From contig NZ_JARGYD010000006.1 in the NCBI RefSeq assembly GCF_029168315.1, forward strand, positions 248,001-312,000: a DNA stretch of 64,000 nt. The letters run 5' to 3'. This DNA comes from Psychromarinibacter halotolerans. GTDB lineage: Bacteria > Pseudomonadota > Alphaproteobacteria > Rhodobacterales > Rhodobacteraceae. Below are positions 34,731 to 42,909 of this stretch, piece by piece (the first letter of the stretch is position 1; every line of letters begins with the position of its first letter). Made by a program: the position numbers and the translations under genes. The notes beneath the pieces are model-generated. The model saw nothing but the letters and a program-made list of their open reading frames with translations. It searched no databases and was not told the DNA's origin.

Positions 34731-36272
34731 TCAGGTCTCGGTCGCCGCTGGGACAAGCGCCATTTCGCCCGCCATCGCGACGATCCGCTCGGACAGTTCC
34801 GGTCCGTCCGCCGCCATCGTGGCGGTGTAGAAATCCGGCCGGATCAGGACCGCGCTTGCGTCCCGGTCATCCAGCCATTGGCGCAGCTGCCCCTCGGGAT
34901 CGGCCAGATCCGTTCCGATGCGGAACCGACGTGCGCCAAGCCGGTGCAGAACCGCGTCCGCGTCGGACGAAAGCGCGATCTCTCTGCCGTGCAGCAGGAC
35001 CCACCCGCCGCCGGTGACGTCGTCCAGCAGCTTTGCGTCCGCATCGACAGCCGGGTTGACGAAGCGTTCGCCTGCACCGGGGCTGACGATGCCGGACGCG
35101 ATGGGCGCGATAAGTTCGGCTGCGGTCCGGATGTCCGTCTGGGACCGGACCCGTTCGTCCCGTTCGGCGGCTTTGGCCGGATCGAGGATGCAGATGTACT
35201 TGCCCGCCTCGATGGCCTTGCCGATCACGTGCCGGACCTGCGCGTCGCGTTCCTGTTGGTAGGTGTCCAGCAGCCGGTCGCTTGCGCCGTCCTGCACGAC
35301 CAGTTGCAGTTTCCACGCAAGGTTGGCGACGTCGCGCATCCCGTGGCACATCCCCTGACCGAAGAACGGTGGCGTCTGGTGGGCGGCATCCCCGGCCAGA
35401 AAGACGCGGCCCTTGCGCCACTCCTTCGCGATCAGCCCGTGGAACCGATAGGTCGCCGCCCGGATCACGGTATGAGGCGTCTTGCCCACCCAAGGCGCCA
35501 GCAGGCCGGCCACCACCTCGGGCCGCGACATCTCGGCGTCGCGTTCGCCCGGCAGCAGCATGAACTCCCAGCGGCGGTGATTGCCGCGCCCGGGAACGAT
35601 GGTGGCGGGGCGGGCCGGGTCGCACATCATGACCGACAGGCGGTGCAGGTCGGCCCCGTCCGGCACGCCGGTCAGGTCCGGGAAGGACAGGGGGCCGTCG
35701 ACCTCTGCGTCGACCACAAGCCACGGTTCCTCGAACCCCAGATCGTCCAACTGCACCCCAAGCGCCTTGCGCACGGTGCTTCGGGCCCCGTCCGTGCCGA
35801 TCGCCCACCGGCATCTAAGGTCGCTTCCGTCCGACAGGCGCAGCGTCACCGCGTCGGCGGTCTGGCTTAGATCCTCGACCTCGACGCCCAAGCGCAGGGC
35901 CACATTGTTAAAGCGATTCAAGCTGTTGCGCAGGACGGCTTCCAGCTCTGGCTGGTAAAAGAAATAGTCGTTCGCATAGCCGTAGGGACGCGGTTGGCCC
36001 GCCGCGCTTAGATAGCGGATCATCCCGTGGTCCGCGCCGATGTGAAGATGGCCGTTCGCCGCAAACAGCAGGTCGTCCAGCGGCGCAAGCGCATCGACGT
36101 CCGCCAGCAGGCGCATCATCTCGTGGTCGATATGGACGGCGCGCGGCAGGGCGTAGGGCGCGGTGTCTCGTTCCAGCACGATTGTCGAAAGACCGGCCCG
36201 CCCCAGCAGGTTCGCGGCATAGGCGCCGACGGGGCCGCAGCCGACAATCGCGACATCCCAGGCGTCGGTCAT
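34731..36272 (-). CDS. FAD-dependent aromatic monooxygenase (MhpA-like)
   Basis: 513 residues of the class A flavin hydroxylase type. The dinucleotide motif VAIVGCGPVGAYAANLLGRA is at about 7-26, the DG motif in AIGTDGARSTVRKALG near 160, and GDAAHQTPPFFGQGM near 292. A C-terminal thioredoxin-like extension follows, as in 3-(3-hydroxyphenyl)propionate and phenol hydroxylases. It adds a hydroxyl to a phenol with NAD(P)H and oxygen. Its ATG overlaps the stop of a 38-codon frame (ATGA), which is itself preceded by a strong ribosome site. Confidence 0.92.
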   Translation of the reverse strand: MTDAWDVAIVGCGPVGAYAANLLGRAGLSTIVLERDTAPYALPRAVHIDHEMMRLLADVDALAPLDDLLFAANGHLHIGADHGMIRYLSAAGQPRPYGYANDYFFYQPELEAVLRNSLNRFNNVALRLGVEVEDLSQTADAVTLRLSDGSDLRCRWAIGTDGARSTVRKALGVQLDDLGFEEPWLVVDAEVDGPLSFPDLTGVPDGADLHRLSVMMCDPARPATIVPGRGNHRRWEFMLLPGERDAEMSRPEVVAGLLAPWVGKTPHTVIRAATYRFHGLIAKEWRKGRVFLAGDAAHQTPPFFGQGMCHGMRDVANLAWKLQLVVQDGASDRLLDTYQQERDAQVRHVIGKAIEAGKYICILDPAKAAERDERVRSQTDIRTAAELIAPIASGIVSPGAGERFVNPAVDADAKLLDDVTGGGWVLLHGREIALSSDADAVLHRLGARRFRIGTDLADPEGQLRQWLDDRDASAVLIRPDFYTATMAADGPELSERIVAMAGEMALVPAATET

Positions 36273-36385
36273 GCGAAGGCGCCCGATCCGGTGTTGCAGC
36301 GCGGCAGACCAACGCGGCGCGGTGCGCGCAAACGGCGCCAGAAAGCGGCTGGCTGTTCGCCACAGCCGGCGTCGAAACGATGCAT
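36269..36385 (-). CDS. Small 38-residue reading frame coupled to the monooxygenase gene
   Basis: ATG at 36385 with GGGAGG 5 bases upstream, 38 sense codons, and a TGA at 36271-36269 that overlaps the monooxygenase ATG at 36272-36270 (ATGA). The predicted peptide is basic and cysteine-containing (begins MHRFDAGCGEQPAAFWRRLR) and matches no family I know. The monooxygenase itself has no good ribosome site, so this frame may be a leader that drives its translation. It may equally be a non-functional leader. Confidence 0.5.
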   Translation of the reverse strand: MHRFDAGCGEQPAAFWRRLRAPRRVGLPRCNTGSGAFA

Positions 36386-36398
36386 GGATCCTCCCTTT

Positions 36399-36454
36399 CC
36401 GGTCATTCTTGCGGACCGGTCAGCAGAGTGTGGTGCCAGATCTTACATTGGTAA
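36399..36454. promoter_or_regulatory. Leader region of the module E operon with two inverted repeats
   Basis: CCGGTC (36399-36404) and GACCGG (36414-36419) form a stem just before the small frame. TTAC-ATTG-GTAA at 36443-36454, in an AT-rich stretch, is a symmetric candidate operator for the LysR or GntR protein. No confident -10/-35 pair was found. Confidence 0.35.
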
Positions 36455-36487
36455 AATAATAATAATGCGGAACAGCATAGTTTGAAT

Positions 36488-37390
36488 TTATGGAACTTGA
36501 CGGGTGTCCCACGCGGCGGCGATGAACTTCTCGGCCAGCGGCATGGGGCTGTCGTCGGCCAGCCGCCAGACCGCCAAACGGCGCGGCGGCGGCGCGCCCT
36601 TCAGCGGCACCGAACGGATCAGACCGGCCTCCATCTCTGTCGCGGCGACCGAGGCTGGCAGCAGCGCGACGAAGCCTGCGGTGCGGACCATTTCCTTCAT
36701 GGTCGCAAGCGCGTCGCAGCGGACCGTGCAGCGGGGCAGGGCAACGCCGGAACTCAGGAAGACGGCTTCCAGCTGCTTTCGCGTTGCCCCATCGGCCAGC
36801 GGCAGAACCCACGGCAGCCGCACGGCATCGGAGATGGTCAGCCCGTCCGCCGGAAGATCCAGATCGGGCGAGGCCAGAAGCAGGAACGGCTCTGCGGCGA
36901 CGACGGTTTCTTCGATGTCGGCGGGCGGGTCTTCGCGCCCGGCGGTGCACAGCGCGATGTCGGCGGTGCGGTCGCGCAGCAAGGGAAGAATATCCTCGTC
37001 GCGGACTTCCTGCGCGCGGATCTGGAACAGGCTGCCATCGGCGCGCAGCGGTCCAAGGATGCGGGGCAGAAGGGCCAGCAATGCGCCGGGCGTGCCCGCC
37101 ACGGTCAGGGGCCCCTCGACGTGGTCGCGGTGGCCTGCCAGTTCCTGCCGTGCATCCGACAGGATGTTCTCGATGGCGCGCGCGCGCCGCAGCAGCAGTT
37201 GCCCCGCCGGGGTCAGCGACGCCCCCTTGCGGTCGCGCAGGGCCACCTTGGTTCCGGCCCAGTCCTCTAGCTGCGCGATGGCAATCGAGACAGAGGGCTG
37301 CGACATGTTCAGATGTTCCGCGGCGGCGGTGAAAGAGCCCTGCGTTTCGACCGCCAGCAGAACCCGCAGATGCCTTGGATCAAGCGCCAT
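36488..37390 (-). CDS. LysR-family transcriptional regulator
   Basis: 300 residues. The winged helix-turn-helix is at about 1-60 (LRVLLAVETQGSFTAAAEHL, NMSQPSVSIAIAQLEDWAG). The effector domain includes LTVAGTPGALLALLPRILGP and a C-terminal FIAAAW. It is co-directional with and immediately upstream of the aromatic operon, with a 100-base AT-rich gap that could hold its target. LysR proteins of this kind usually activate catabolic genes when the substrate binds. Confidence 0.92.
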   Translation of the reverse strand: MALDPRHLRVLLAVETQGSFTAAAEHLNMSQPSVSIAIAQLEDWAGTKVALRDRKGASLTPAGQLLLRRARAIENILSDARQELAGHRDHVEGPLTVAGTPGALLALLPRILGPLRADGSLFQIRAQEVRDEDILPLLRDRTADIALCTAGREDPPADIEETVVAAEPFLLLASPDLDLPADGLTISDAVRLPWVLPLADGATRKQLEAVFLSSGVALPRCTVRCDALATMKEMVRTAGFVALLPASVAATEMEAGLIRSVPLKGAPPPRRLAVWRLADDSPMPLAEKFIAAAWDTRQVP

Positions 37391-37400
37391 CGTGCTGCGC

Positions 37401-37976
37401 CTACTGCCGCAAGGGTCTTAGGCCCACGGACAATGTCGCCATTTCCTTCAGGAACCCGACGGCTTCTTTCTGATGCTCCTCGGTCGCCACGAAACGACCC
37501 TCTGCGATGTGGGTCTTGACCGACGGGATGACCACTCCGGTTTTCGATGGGAACATCTTCAGGGCGTTGACGATCAGCTTGGTCACCTGCACGGCGCGCA
37601 AGCCGCCAGAGCGTCCGCCGTAGCTGACGAACCCCGCAGGTTTGCAGGCCCACTCTGGCCCGAGATAGGTCAGCGCGTTCACAAGAGAGGGCGGCGGGCC
37701 GTGGTTGTATTCCGGCGTGACGAACACGACGCCGTCGCAGGTGCCGATGGCCTTCGCCCAGCGTTTTGTATGCGCGTGTTCGTAGTCGCCAAAGCGGGAA
37801 TGGCGGGCCTCGTCGTAAAGCGGCAGGGCGAAGTCCTGAAGGTCCAGCAGCACCGCGGTAACCATGTCGTAGTCGGCCGCGACGTCGTGGAACCATTCCG
37901 CAACCGCCTTACCGACCCGACCGGGACGGGTGCTGCAGACGACGATCCCGAGGGTGGCGCGTGTGTCTTCGGTCAA
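37401..37976 (-). CDS. NADPH-dependent FMN reductase family protein, module E
   Basis: 191 residues. Flavin-binding loop CSTRPGRVGKAVAEWF and the motif FVTPEYNHGPPPSLVNALTY near 90-110 are present. It may reduce flavin or a quinone made from the module E substrate. Its ATG overlaps the GntR stop (ATGA), so the two are coupled. It differs in sequence from the operon A paralogue at 4552. Confidence 0.9.
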   Translation of the reverse strand: MTEDTRATLGIVVCSTRPGRVGKAVAEWFHDVAADYDMVTAVLLDLQDFALPLYDEARHSRFGDYEHAHTKRWAKAIGTCDGVVFVTPEYNHGPPPSLVNALTYLGPEWACKPAGFVSYGGRSGGLRAVQVTKLIVNALKMFPSKTGVVIPSVKTHIAEGRFVATEEHQKEAVGFLKEMATLSVGLRPLRQ

Positions 37977-38671
37977 GGCTGGGCCCCTTTCACCACCGTC
38001 TGAACAAGCTCTGATGTGCGCTGGAAATGCGCGGTGATTAGTTTCGCGGCCGTTTCTGCGTCGCGATCAAGGGCTGCGGTCAGGATTTCCTGGTGCTCGT
38101 CGCGCGGGTCGGTGCGGGAGGCTCCGGCCAGCGACGCAAGGCTTCGGTATCGTTCGGCGGAATCGAACAGTTGCCCGCAGGTTTCGATCAGCCAGTCCGA
38201 CCCGCACGCAGAGACGAGCGCTTGGTGGAACGCCTTGTGCGCCAAGTTCCACGCGGGGTCGGTTCCGGTGCGCCCGTCCTTCGGCGCCCGGGGTGTCCGC
38301 GTCAGGCGATGAAGGCTGACAAGCACCGACTCTTCCCAGTCGGCGCCGCCAAGCTCGATCGACCGGCGGATGCCAAGTTCGTTCATCCAGCACCGCGCCT
38401 GCGTCAGGTCCATCAATTCCGGCAGGCTGACCGGAGAGACGATGAACCCGCGGTTGTCGGCGTGCTGGGCAAGACCTTCGGTGGCCAGCCGGTTCAGAGC
38501 CTCGCGGATCGGGCTAAGGCCGGTGTCGAACCGTTTGCTGAGTTCCCGGACGTTGAGCTTTTCGCTTGGCGTGAGCGAGCCGTTGAGAATGGCGGTTCGA
38601 AGGTCGCCGTAGATCGCACTAGAGCGGGTCGTCTTGCCTTCGGATCCTGCCATCACTTGCTGTTCGCGCAT
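37973..38671 (-). CDS. GntR-family (FCD domain) transcriptional regulator
   Basis: 232 residues. The wHTH shows AIYGDLRTAILNGSLTPSEK followed by NVRELSKRFDTGLSPIREAL (about 39-58). The all-helical FCD ligand domain has the metal-type histidines in AHKAFHQALV and DEHQEILTAAL. It is divergent from the FAH-fold/ABC operon at 38849, so that operon, the flavin reductase and perhaps module E are its likely targets. An alternative ATG six codons in cannot be excluded as the start. Confidence 0.92.
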   Translation of the reverse strand: MREQQVMAGSEGKTTRSSAIYGDLRTAILNGSLTPSEKLNVRELSKRFDTGLSPIREALNRLATEGLAQHADNRGFIVSPVSLPELMDLTQARCWMNELGIRRSIELGGADWEESVLVSLHRLTRTPRAPKDGRTGTDPAWNLAHKAFHQALVSACGSDWLIETCGQLFDSAERYRSLASLAGASRTDPRDEHQEILTAALDRDAETAAKLITAHFQRTSELVQTVVKGAQP

Positions 38672-38848
38672 ACGCCATGTCCAAACAAAACGGTTCCCCT
38701 ACAATCGATTTAAACGGCAAGGCCGTGAAGATAAACCACTAAAATCCGACTGTCACAGAATGATCGATTATTTATTGACTTGAACCGCTTTTGTAGATCA
38801 CGCTTTGACCTCGGGGAAGGAATCATAATCCTCCCCACGGGAGGAAAG

Positions 38849-39754
38849 ATGCGATTTGCAAGCGTGCGGACGGCTGGCGCGGTGGTGCCCGGCGTTGTGG
38901 ATGGTGAGGATATCGTCCTGATCGGCGACCTTTTCGCCGACCTGACAGCCTTGATAGAGGCCGGGGCCGACGGGCTTGGCGCTGCGTCCGCTGCGGTGTC
39001 AAAGGCGGGCAGAACCCGCGTGCCGGTCAACGGCGCCGATCTTGCGCCTCCGATCACCCGGTTCAAGCGGGACGTCTTGTGCACGGGCTGGAACTATTGG
39101 GACCACTTCGAAGAGGGCAAGGGCCGCAGGGACGGGCAAGAGGTCGACCGCCCCACCGCGCCGACGTTTTTCACGAAGTCGCCGAACGCGATCATCGGGC
39201 CGGACGATCCCATCGCGTGGGATCCCCGCTGCTCGAAGAAGTGGGACTATGAATGCGAACTGGCGCTGGTGATCGGCACGCCCGGCCGGTCGATCCCGGC
39301 CCACCGCGCCCACGCGCATATCTTCGGCTATTGCCTGGCCAACGACATATCGCAGCGTGACATCCAGCGACGGCACGGCGGGCAGTGGATGCGTGGCAAA
39401 AGCCCCGACGACAGCACGCCGCTGGGGCCGTTCCTTGTCACGCCGGACGAGATCGATGACCTCGGAAGCGTGCGGATCGAGTGCGAATTGAACGGCGAGG
39501 TCATGCAATCCGCCGTGACCGCCCAGATGGCTTTCGACATCCCGACGCTGATTGCAGAACTGTCCTTCGGCATGACGCTGAACGCGGGGGACGTCGTGCT
39601 GACCGGCACGCCTGCGGGCGTCGGCAATGCCCGGACGCCGCAGGTCTTCCTGCAAGCCGGGGATGTGGTCGTCACACGCGGCACCGGGCTGGGTGAGATG
39701 CGAAACATCGTGACGGAACAGGACCTGTACGGCGCAGCGGAGATCGCGCTGTAG
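38849..39754 (+). CDS. Fumarylacetoacetate hydrolase family protein, module F
   Basis: 301 residues from the ATG at 38849 with GGGAGGAAAG upstream; in-frame reading starts earlier but lacks a ribosome site. Metal-binding residues are in DYECELALVIG and ANDISQRDIQ, and GDVVLTGTPAGVG is present. It belongs to the 2-hydroxyhepta-diene-dioate isomerase/ureidoglycolate-lyase-like group. An imperfect stem (38813-38821 with 38829-38836) lies in its leader. It is followed by an ABC importer in the same direction, suggesting a role in using the imported compound. Confidence 0.92.
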   Translation: MRFASVRTAGAVVPGVVDGEDIVLIGDLFADLTALIEAGADGLGAASAAVSKAGRTRVPVNGADLAPPITRFKRDVLCTGWNYWDHFEEGKGRRDGQEVDRPTAPTFFTKSPNAIIGPDDPIAWDPRCSKKWDYECELALVIGTPGRSIPAHRAHAHIFGYCLANDISQRDIQRRHGGQWMRGKSPDDSTPLGPFLVTPDEIDDLGSVRIECELNGEVMQSAVTAQMAFDIPTLIAELSFGMTLNAGDVVLTGTPAGVGNARTPQVFLQAGDVVVTRGTGLGEMRNIVTEQDLYGAAEIAL

Positions 39755-39894
39755 CGGCGCCTGTGTCGCGGTGCCGTGTGGAAACGCAGTGACCCATCCG
39801 GTGTGGAGGCGCCGAAGGGTCGCTGTCGGGGAGGCGGTGACAAATCAGGGGGGCACTCGCCCGCCTGGCACCGAAAAATGGGAGGAGAACCAGA

Positions 39895-41064
39895 ATGAAG
39901 ACGACACCGACACATCGGCGGATCGCCTGTTCCGCCGTCGCGCTTTTGGCGATGACGGCAGCGGCCTCTGCCCAGATGACAGACGAGGCACGCACGTTCC
40001 TGACAGAGAACGACATCAGCGAAACCCTGATCGAGCAAGCCGACGGCGCCACGTCCGGCGAGTTGGACATCCCGGCGGACTGGCTGGAAAAGGCCGCCGC
40101 CGAGGGGCCGATCGACTTCAGCACCAACGACTCGTCCGAACATGTGGCCAAGTGGCTGCCGGTCTTCAACGCGCGCTATCCCGAGATCGAGATCGTCGCG
40201 ACCGAGACCTCGGGCGCGGCCCGCGCCGTGCAGCCGTTGCTGGCCTACAAATCGGGCTCGCTTGTGCGCCACATCGTCGTCAGCTTCGAGGGAAGCCTGC
40301 CCGACTACATCGAGGCCGACGCGCTGGCAGTACTGGACGACCTGCCGGCATGGGACGGGGTGCCGGAAGACCGGCGCGCGGCGGACGGGACCTTCGCGGG
40401 GATGCAGAACACCACGTGGTGCCTGATCTACAACAAGGACAACGTCACCGAGGATGAACTGCCCGCGACGTGGTGGGACATGGTGTCAGAGGACTCGCCG
40501 CTGAAGGACGGGCGGATCGGCGCGGCGAACCGGGCGCAGCTTTGGACGCTGAACCTGTGGACCCATCCCGACTATGGACCAGAACGGATGGCGGACGAGT
40601 TTCTGCCGGCCTTCTTCAACACGCTCAAGCCGCAGCTTCGGGCCGAGGGCGTCGGCGGCATGATCAACCTGCCGCTGGTCGGAGAGTTCGACGTCGGCCT
40701 GCCGACCCCGAACGACGAAACATGGGAGATCATGCAGACCGGCGCGCCGGTTGGCTGGCACTGTCCCGAACCCGTGCCGCAGTACTTCAACCTGATCGGG
40801 ATGTTCCGGGATTCTCCGACGCATTACTCCTCGAAGGTGTTCATCAACTGGATCCTCAGCCAAGAGGGCCAGCTTGTCCGCCTTGCCGCCGGTGGCGACG
40901 GGCCGGTGCACAAGGATCTGCAGGTCGCCGGGGCCGCGCTTCTGGCCGACGAGTTCGCCGGCAAGGACATCGCGCTGCGGACGCTGGACGGCATGATGAC
41001 CGAACTGCCCAAGCTGTATGACGTCTGGCGCCCGATCTGGGCCGCCGCGGGCGGACCCGAGTAG
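39895..41064 (+). CDS. ABC transporter extracellular solute-binding protein (iron(III)/polyamine type), module F
   Basis: 389 residues with a signal peptide (about 1-26, AASAQ). The fold-1 features include KWLPVFNARYPEIEIVATET and the C-terminal NWILSQEGQLVRLAAGGDGP. The latter block is typical of FbpA/thiamine/putrescine-like binding proteins. It is periplasmic and serves the fused permease downstream. Despite the iron-type family the neighbouring FAH-fold enzyme suggests an organic ligand. Confidence 0.9.
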   Translation: MKTTPTHRRIACSAVALLAMTAAASAQMTDEARTFLTENDISETLIEQADGATSGELDIPADWLEKAAAEGPIDFSTNDSSEHVAKWLPVFNARYPEIEIVATETSGAARAVQPLLAYKSGSLVRHIVVSFEGSLPDYIEADALAVLDDLPAWDGVPEDRRAADGTFAGMQNTTWCLIYNKDNVTEDELPATWWDMVSEDSPLKDGRIGAANRAQLWTLNLWTHPDYGPERMADEFLPAFFNTLKPQLRAEGVGGMINLPLVGEFDVGLPTPNDETWEIMQTGAPVGWHCPEPVPQYFNLIGMFRDSPTHYSSKVFINWILSQEGQLVRLAAGGDGPVHKDLQVAGAALLADEFAGKDIALRTLDGMMTELPKLYDVWRPIWAAAGGPE

Positions 41065-41088
41065 GGGCCAACCGGGCGGAGACACCTG

Positions 41089-41110
41089 TTCGGGCCCCTG
41101 GGGGCCCGGA
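41089..41110. other. Intercistronic stem-loop after the module F binding protein
   Basis: CGGGCCCC (41091-41098) and GGGGCCCG (41101-41108) pair perfectly with a very tight loop, and the stem extends by a T-G wobble and a T-A pair. It lies between the binding-protein and permease genes, as at the TRAP operons. Confidence 0.55.
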
Positions 41111-41130
41111 CATCACGGACGGAGACGGGC

Positions 41131-42909
41131 ATGGCCAACACCACGATAAACGACCCCCTGTCGGCCCCAGAGCAGGACGCGAAAGCGGGGCGGAACATCA
41201 TCGCGCGGCTCTTTCCATGGGCCGTGCTGATCATTGTCGGGGCGATGGTGATCGCGCCGATCTTCTCGTTGGTTGCCGGGGCCTTCAGCCTGTCGCGCCT
41301 GCCGAACGAATTCTCGCTCGACGCGCTGGGCTTCGACAATTTCTACGCCGTGTGGGTCGAGCAGCGCATCGACCGGGTGATCTGGAACACGGCGATCTAC
41401 GTCACCGGCGCCACGATCTTCGGCATCACGACCGCCGCCGTGCTGGCGTGGCTGGTCGAGCGGTCGGACATGCCGGGAAAGACGTGGATCTACGCCGGCG
41501 TCCCGCTTGGCATCGCGGTGCCGGGCATCCTGCACGCGATTGCGTGGGTGCTGCTACTGAGCCCCCGGTCGGGCTTCGTCAACCGGGCGTGGATGGACAT
41601 GACCGGCACGCGCGAACCTTTGTTCGACATCTACACGCTGGGCGGCCTGATCTTTGCCGAAGGGCTGCGGCTGGTGCCGGTCGCCTTCCTGATGCTGGTT
41701 CCCCTGATGCGCAGCATGGACCCCTCGCTAGAGGAAGCCGCAGCCGCCAGCGGGGCCAGCCCCGCGCGGACGGCCAAGCGGGTGACGCTGGCGCTGCTGC
41801 TGCCGGGCGTGCTTGCGATCAGCATCTTTCAGGCGATCACCGCCATCGAGAATTTCGAGGTGCCAGGCGTGCTTGGAATGCCGGTGAACCTGCATGTCTT
41901 CTCGACCCGGGTGTTCAACCTGATCGATAACATCGGGACCATCCCCGCCTTCGGTCAGGCGAACGCGGCGGCTGTGTTCTACCTTGCCATCGCGCTTGTC
42001 ATCTCGTTCTTCTACCTGCGGCTGGTGCGGCATTCCGAGCGGTATTCGATCATCACCGGCAAGGGATACACCCCACGGCAGGTGCGGCTTGGACGCTGGC
42101 GCAAGCCCGCGCTGGCGCTGGCGCTGCTGTTCCTGTTCGCCACCATCGTGCTGCCGTTTCTGGTCTTGCTGTACGTGTCGCTGCTGAACTACCTGCGCCC
42201 GCCCAGCTGGGAGGCGATCAAGGCCTTCACGTTCAAGAACTACGTCACGGTGTTCAACCAGCCGCGCGTGGCCAGAACCCTGTTCAACACCATCTACGTC
42301 ACGCTGTTGACGGCCACGACCGTGACCATCGTTTCGTTCGTCATCGCCTATATCATCGTGCGCACCCGGTTCGCCGGGCGGTACGCGCTGGACATGCTCA
42401 GCTTCCTGCCGCACTCGATCCCGGGCATCGTGCTGGGCCTGTCGCTGTTCTGGCTGTTCATGCAGTTCGACCAGTGGACCGGCGCCAGCACATTCGGGTC
42501 GATCTATGTGCTGGTGATCGGCTTCACGATCCTTTTCCTGTCCTACGCGGTGCGGGCGATGAGCGTCGCGATGATTCAGGTCCACCCCGATCTCGAAGAC
42601 GCCGCCAAGCTGTCCGGCGCCGCGCCTTGGCGCATCGCGCTGCGGATCTTCGGCCCGCTTCTGATGCCGACGCTGGTGGGCATCTGGATCTACGTCGCCA
42701 TGCTGAGCGTCCGCTTCATCAGCCTGCCGCTTATCCTGTCGCAGGGCGGCAGCAACGAGGTGCTGGGCGTGATGATCTGGTCGCTGTGGGACAACGGAAA
42801 CATCAGCTCGGTAGGAGCCATCGGTATCATGCTCATGTCATTCATGTTCGCGCTGGCGCTGGGATTGCGCCTGTTCGGTTTCAGCGGTCAGCGGGCAGGT
42901 GGGGTATGA
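41131..42909 (+). CDS. ABC transporter permease, fused two-domain (FbpB type)
   Basis: 592 residues with about twelve membrane segments in two halves. Each half carries an EAA-like loop: EEAAAASGASPARTAKRVTL near 200-225 and LEDAAKLSGAAPWRIALRIF near 490-510. This is the single-chain permease layout of iron(III)/thiamine importers. Its stop overlaps the ATPase start (ATGA). Confidence 0.93.
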   Translation: MANTTINDPLSAPEQDAKAGRNIIARLFPWAVLIIVGAMVIAPIFSLVAGAFSLSRLPNEFSLDALGFDNFYAVWVEQRIDRVIWNTAIYVTGATIFGITTAAVLAWLVERSDMPGKTWIYAGVPLGIAVPGILHAIAWVLLLSPRSGFVNRAWMDMTGTREPLFDIYTLGGLIFAEGLRLVPVAFLMLVPLMRSMDPSLEEAAAASGASPARTAKRVTLALLLPGVLAISIFQAITAIENFEVPGVLGMPVNLHVFSTRVFNLIDNIGTIPAFGQANAAAVFYLAIALVISFFYLRLVRHSERYSIITGKGYTPRQVRLGRWRKPALALALLFLFATIVLPFLVLLYVSLLNYLRPPSWEAIKAFTFKNYVTVFNQPRVARTLFNTIYVTLLTATTVTIVSFVIAYIIVRTRFAGRYALDMLSFLPHSIPGIVLGLSLFWLFMQFDQWTGASTFGSIYVLVIGFTILFLSYAVRAMSVAMIQVHPDLEDAAKLSGAAPWRIALRIFGPLLMPTLVGIWIYVAMLSVRFISLPLILSQGGSNEVLGVMIWSLWDNGNISSVGAIGIMLMSFMFALALGLRLFGFSGQRAGGV

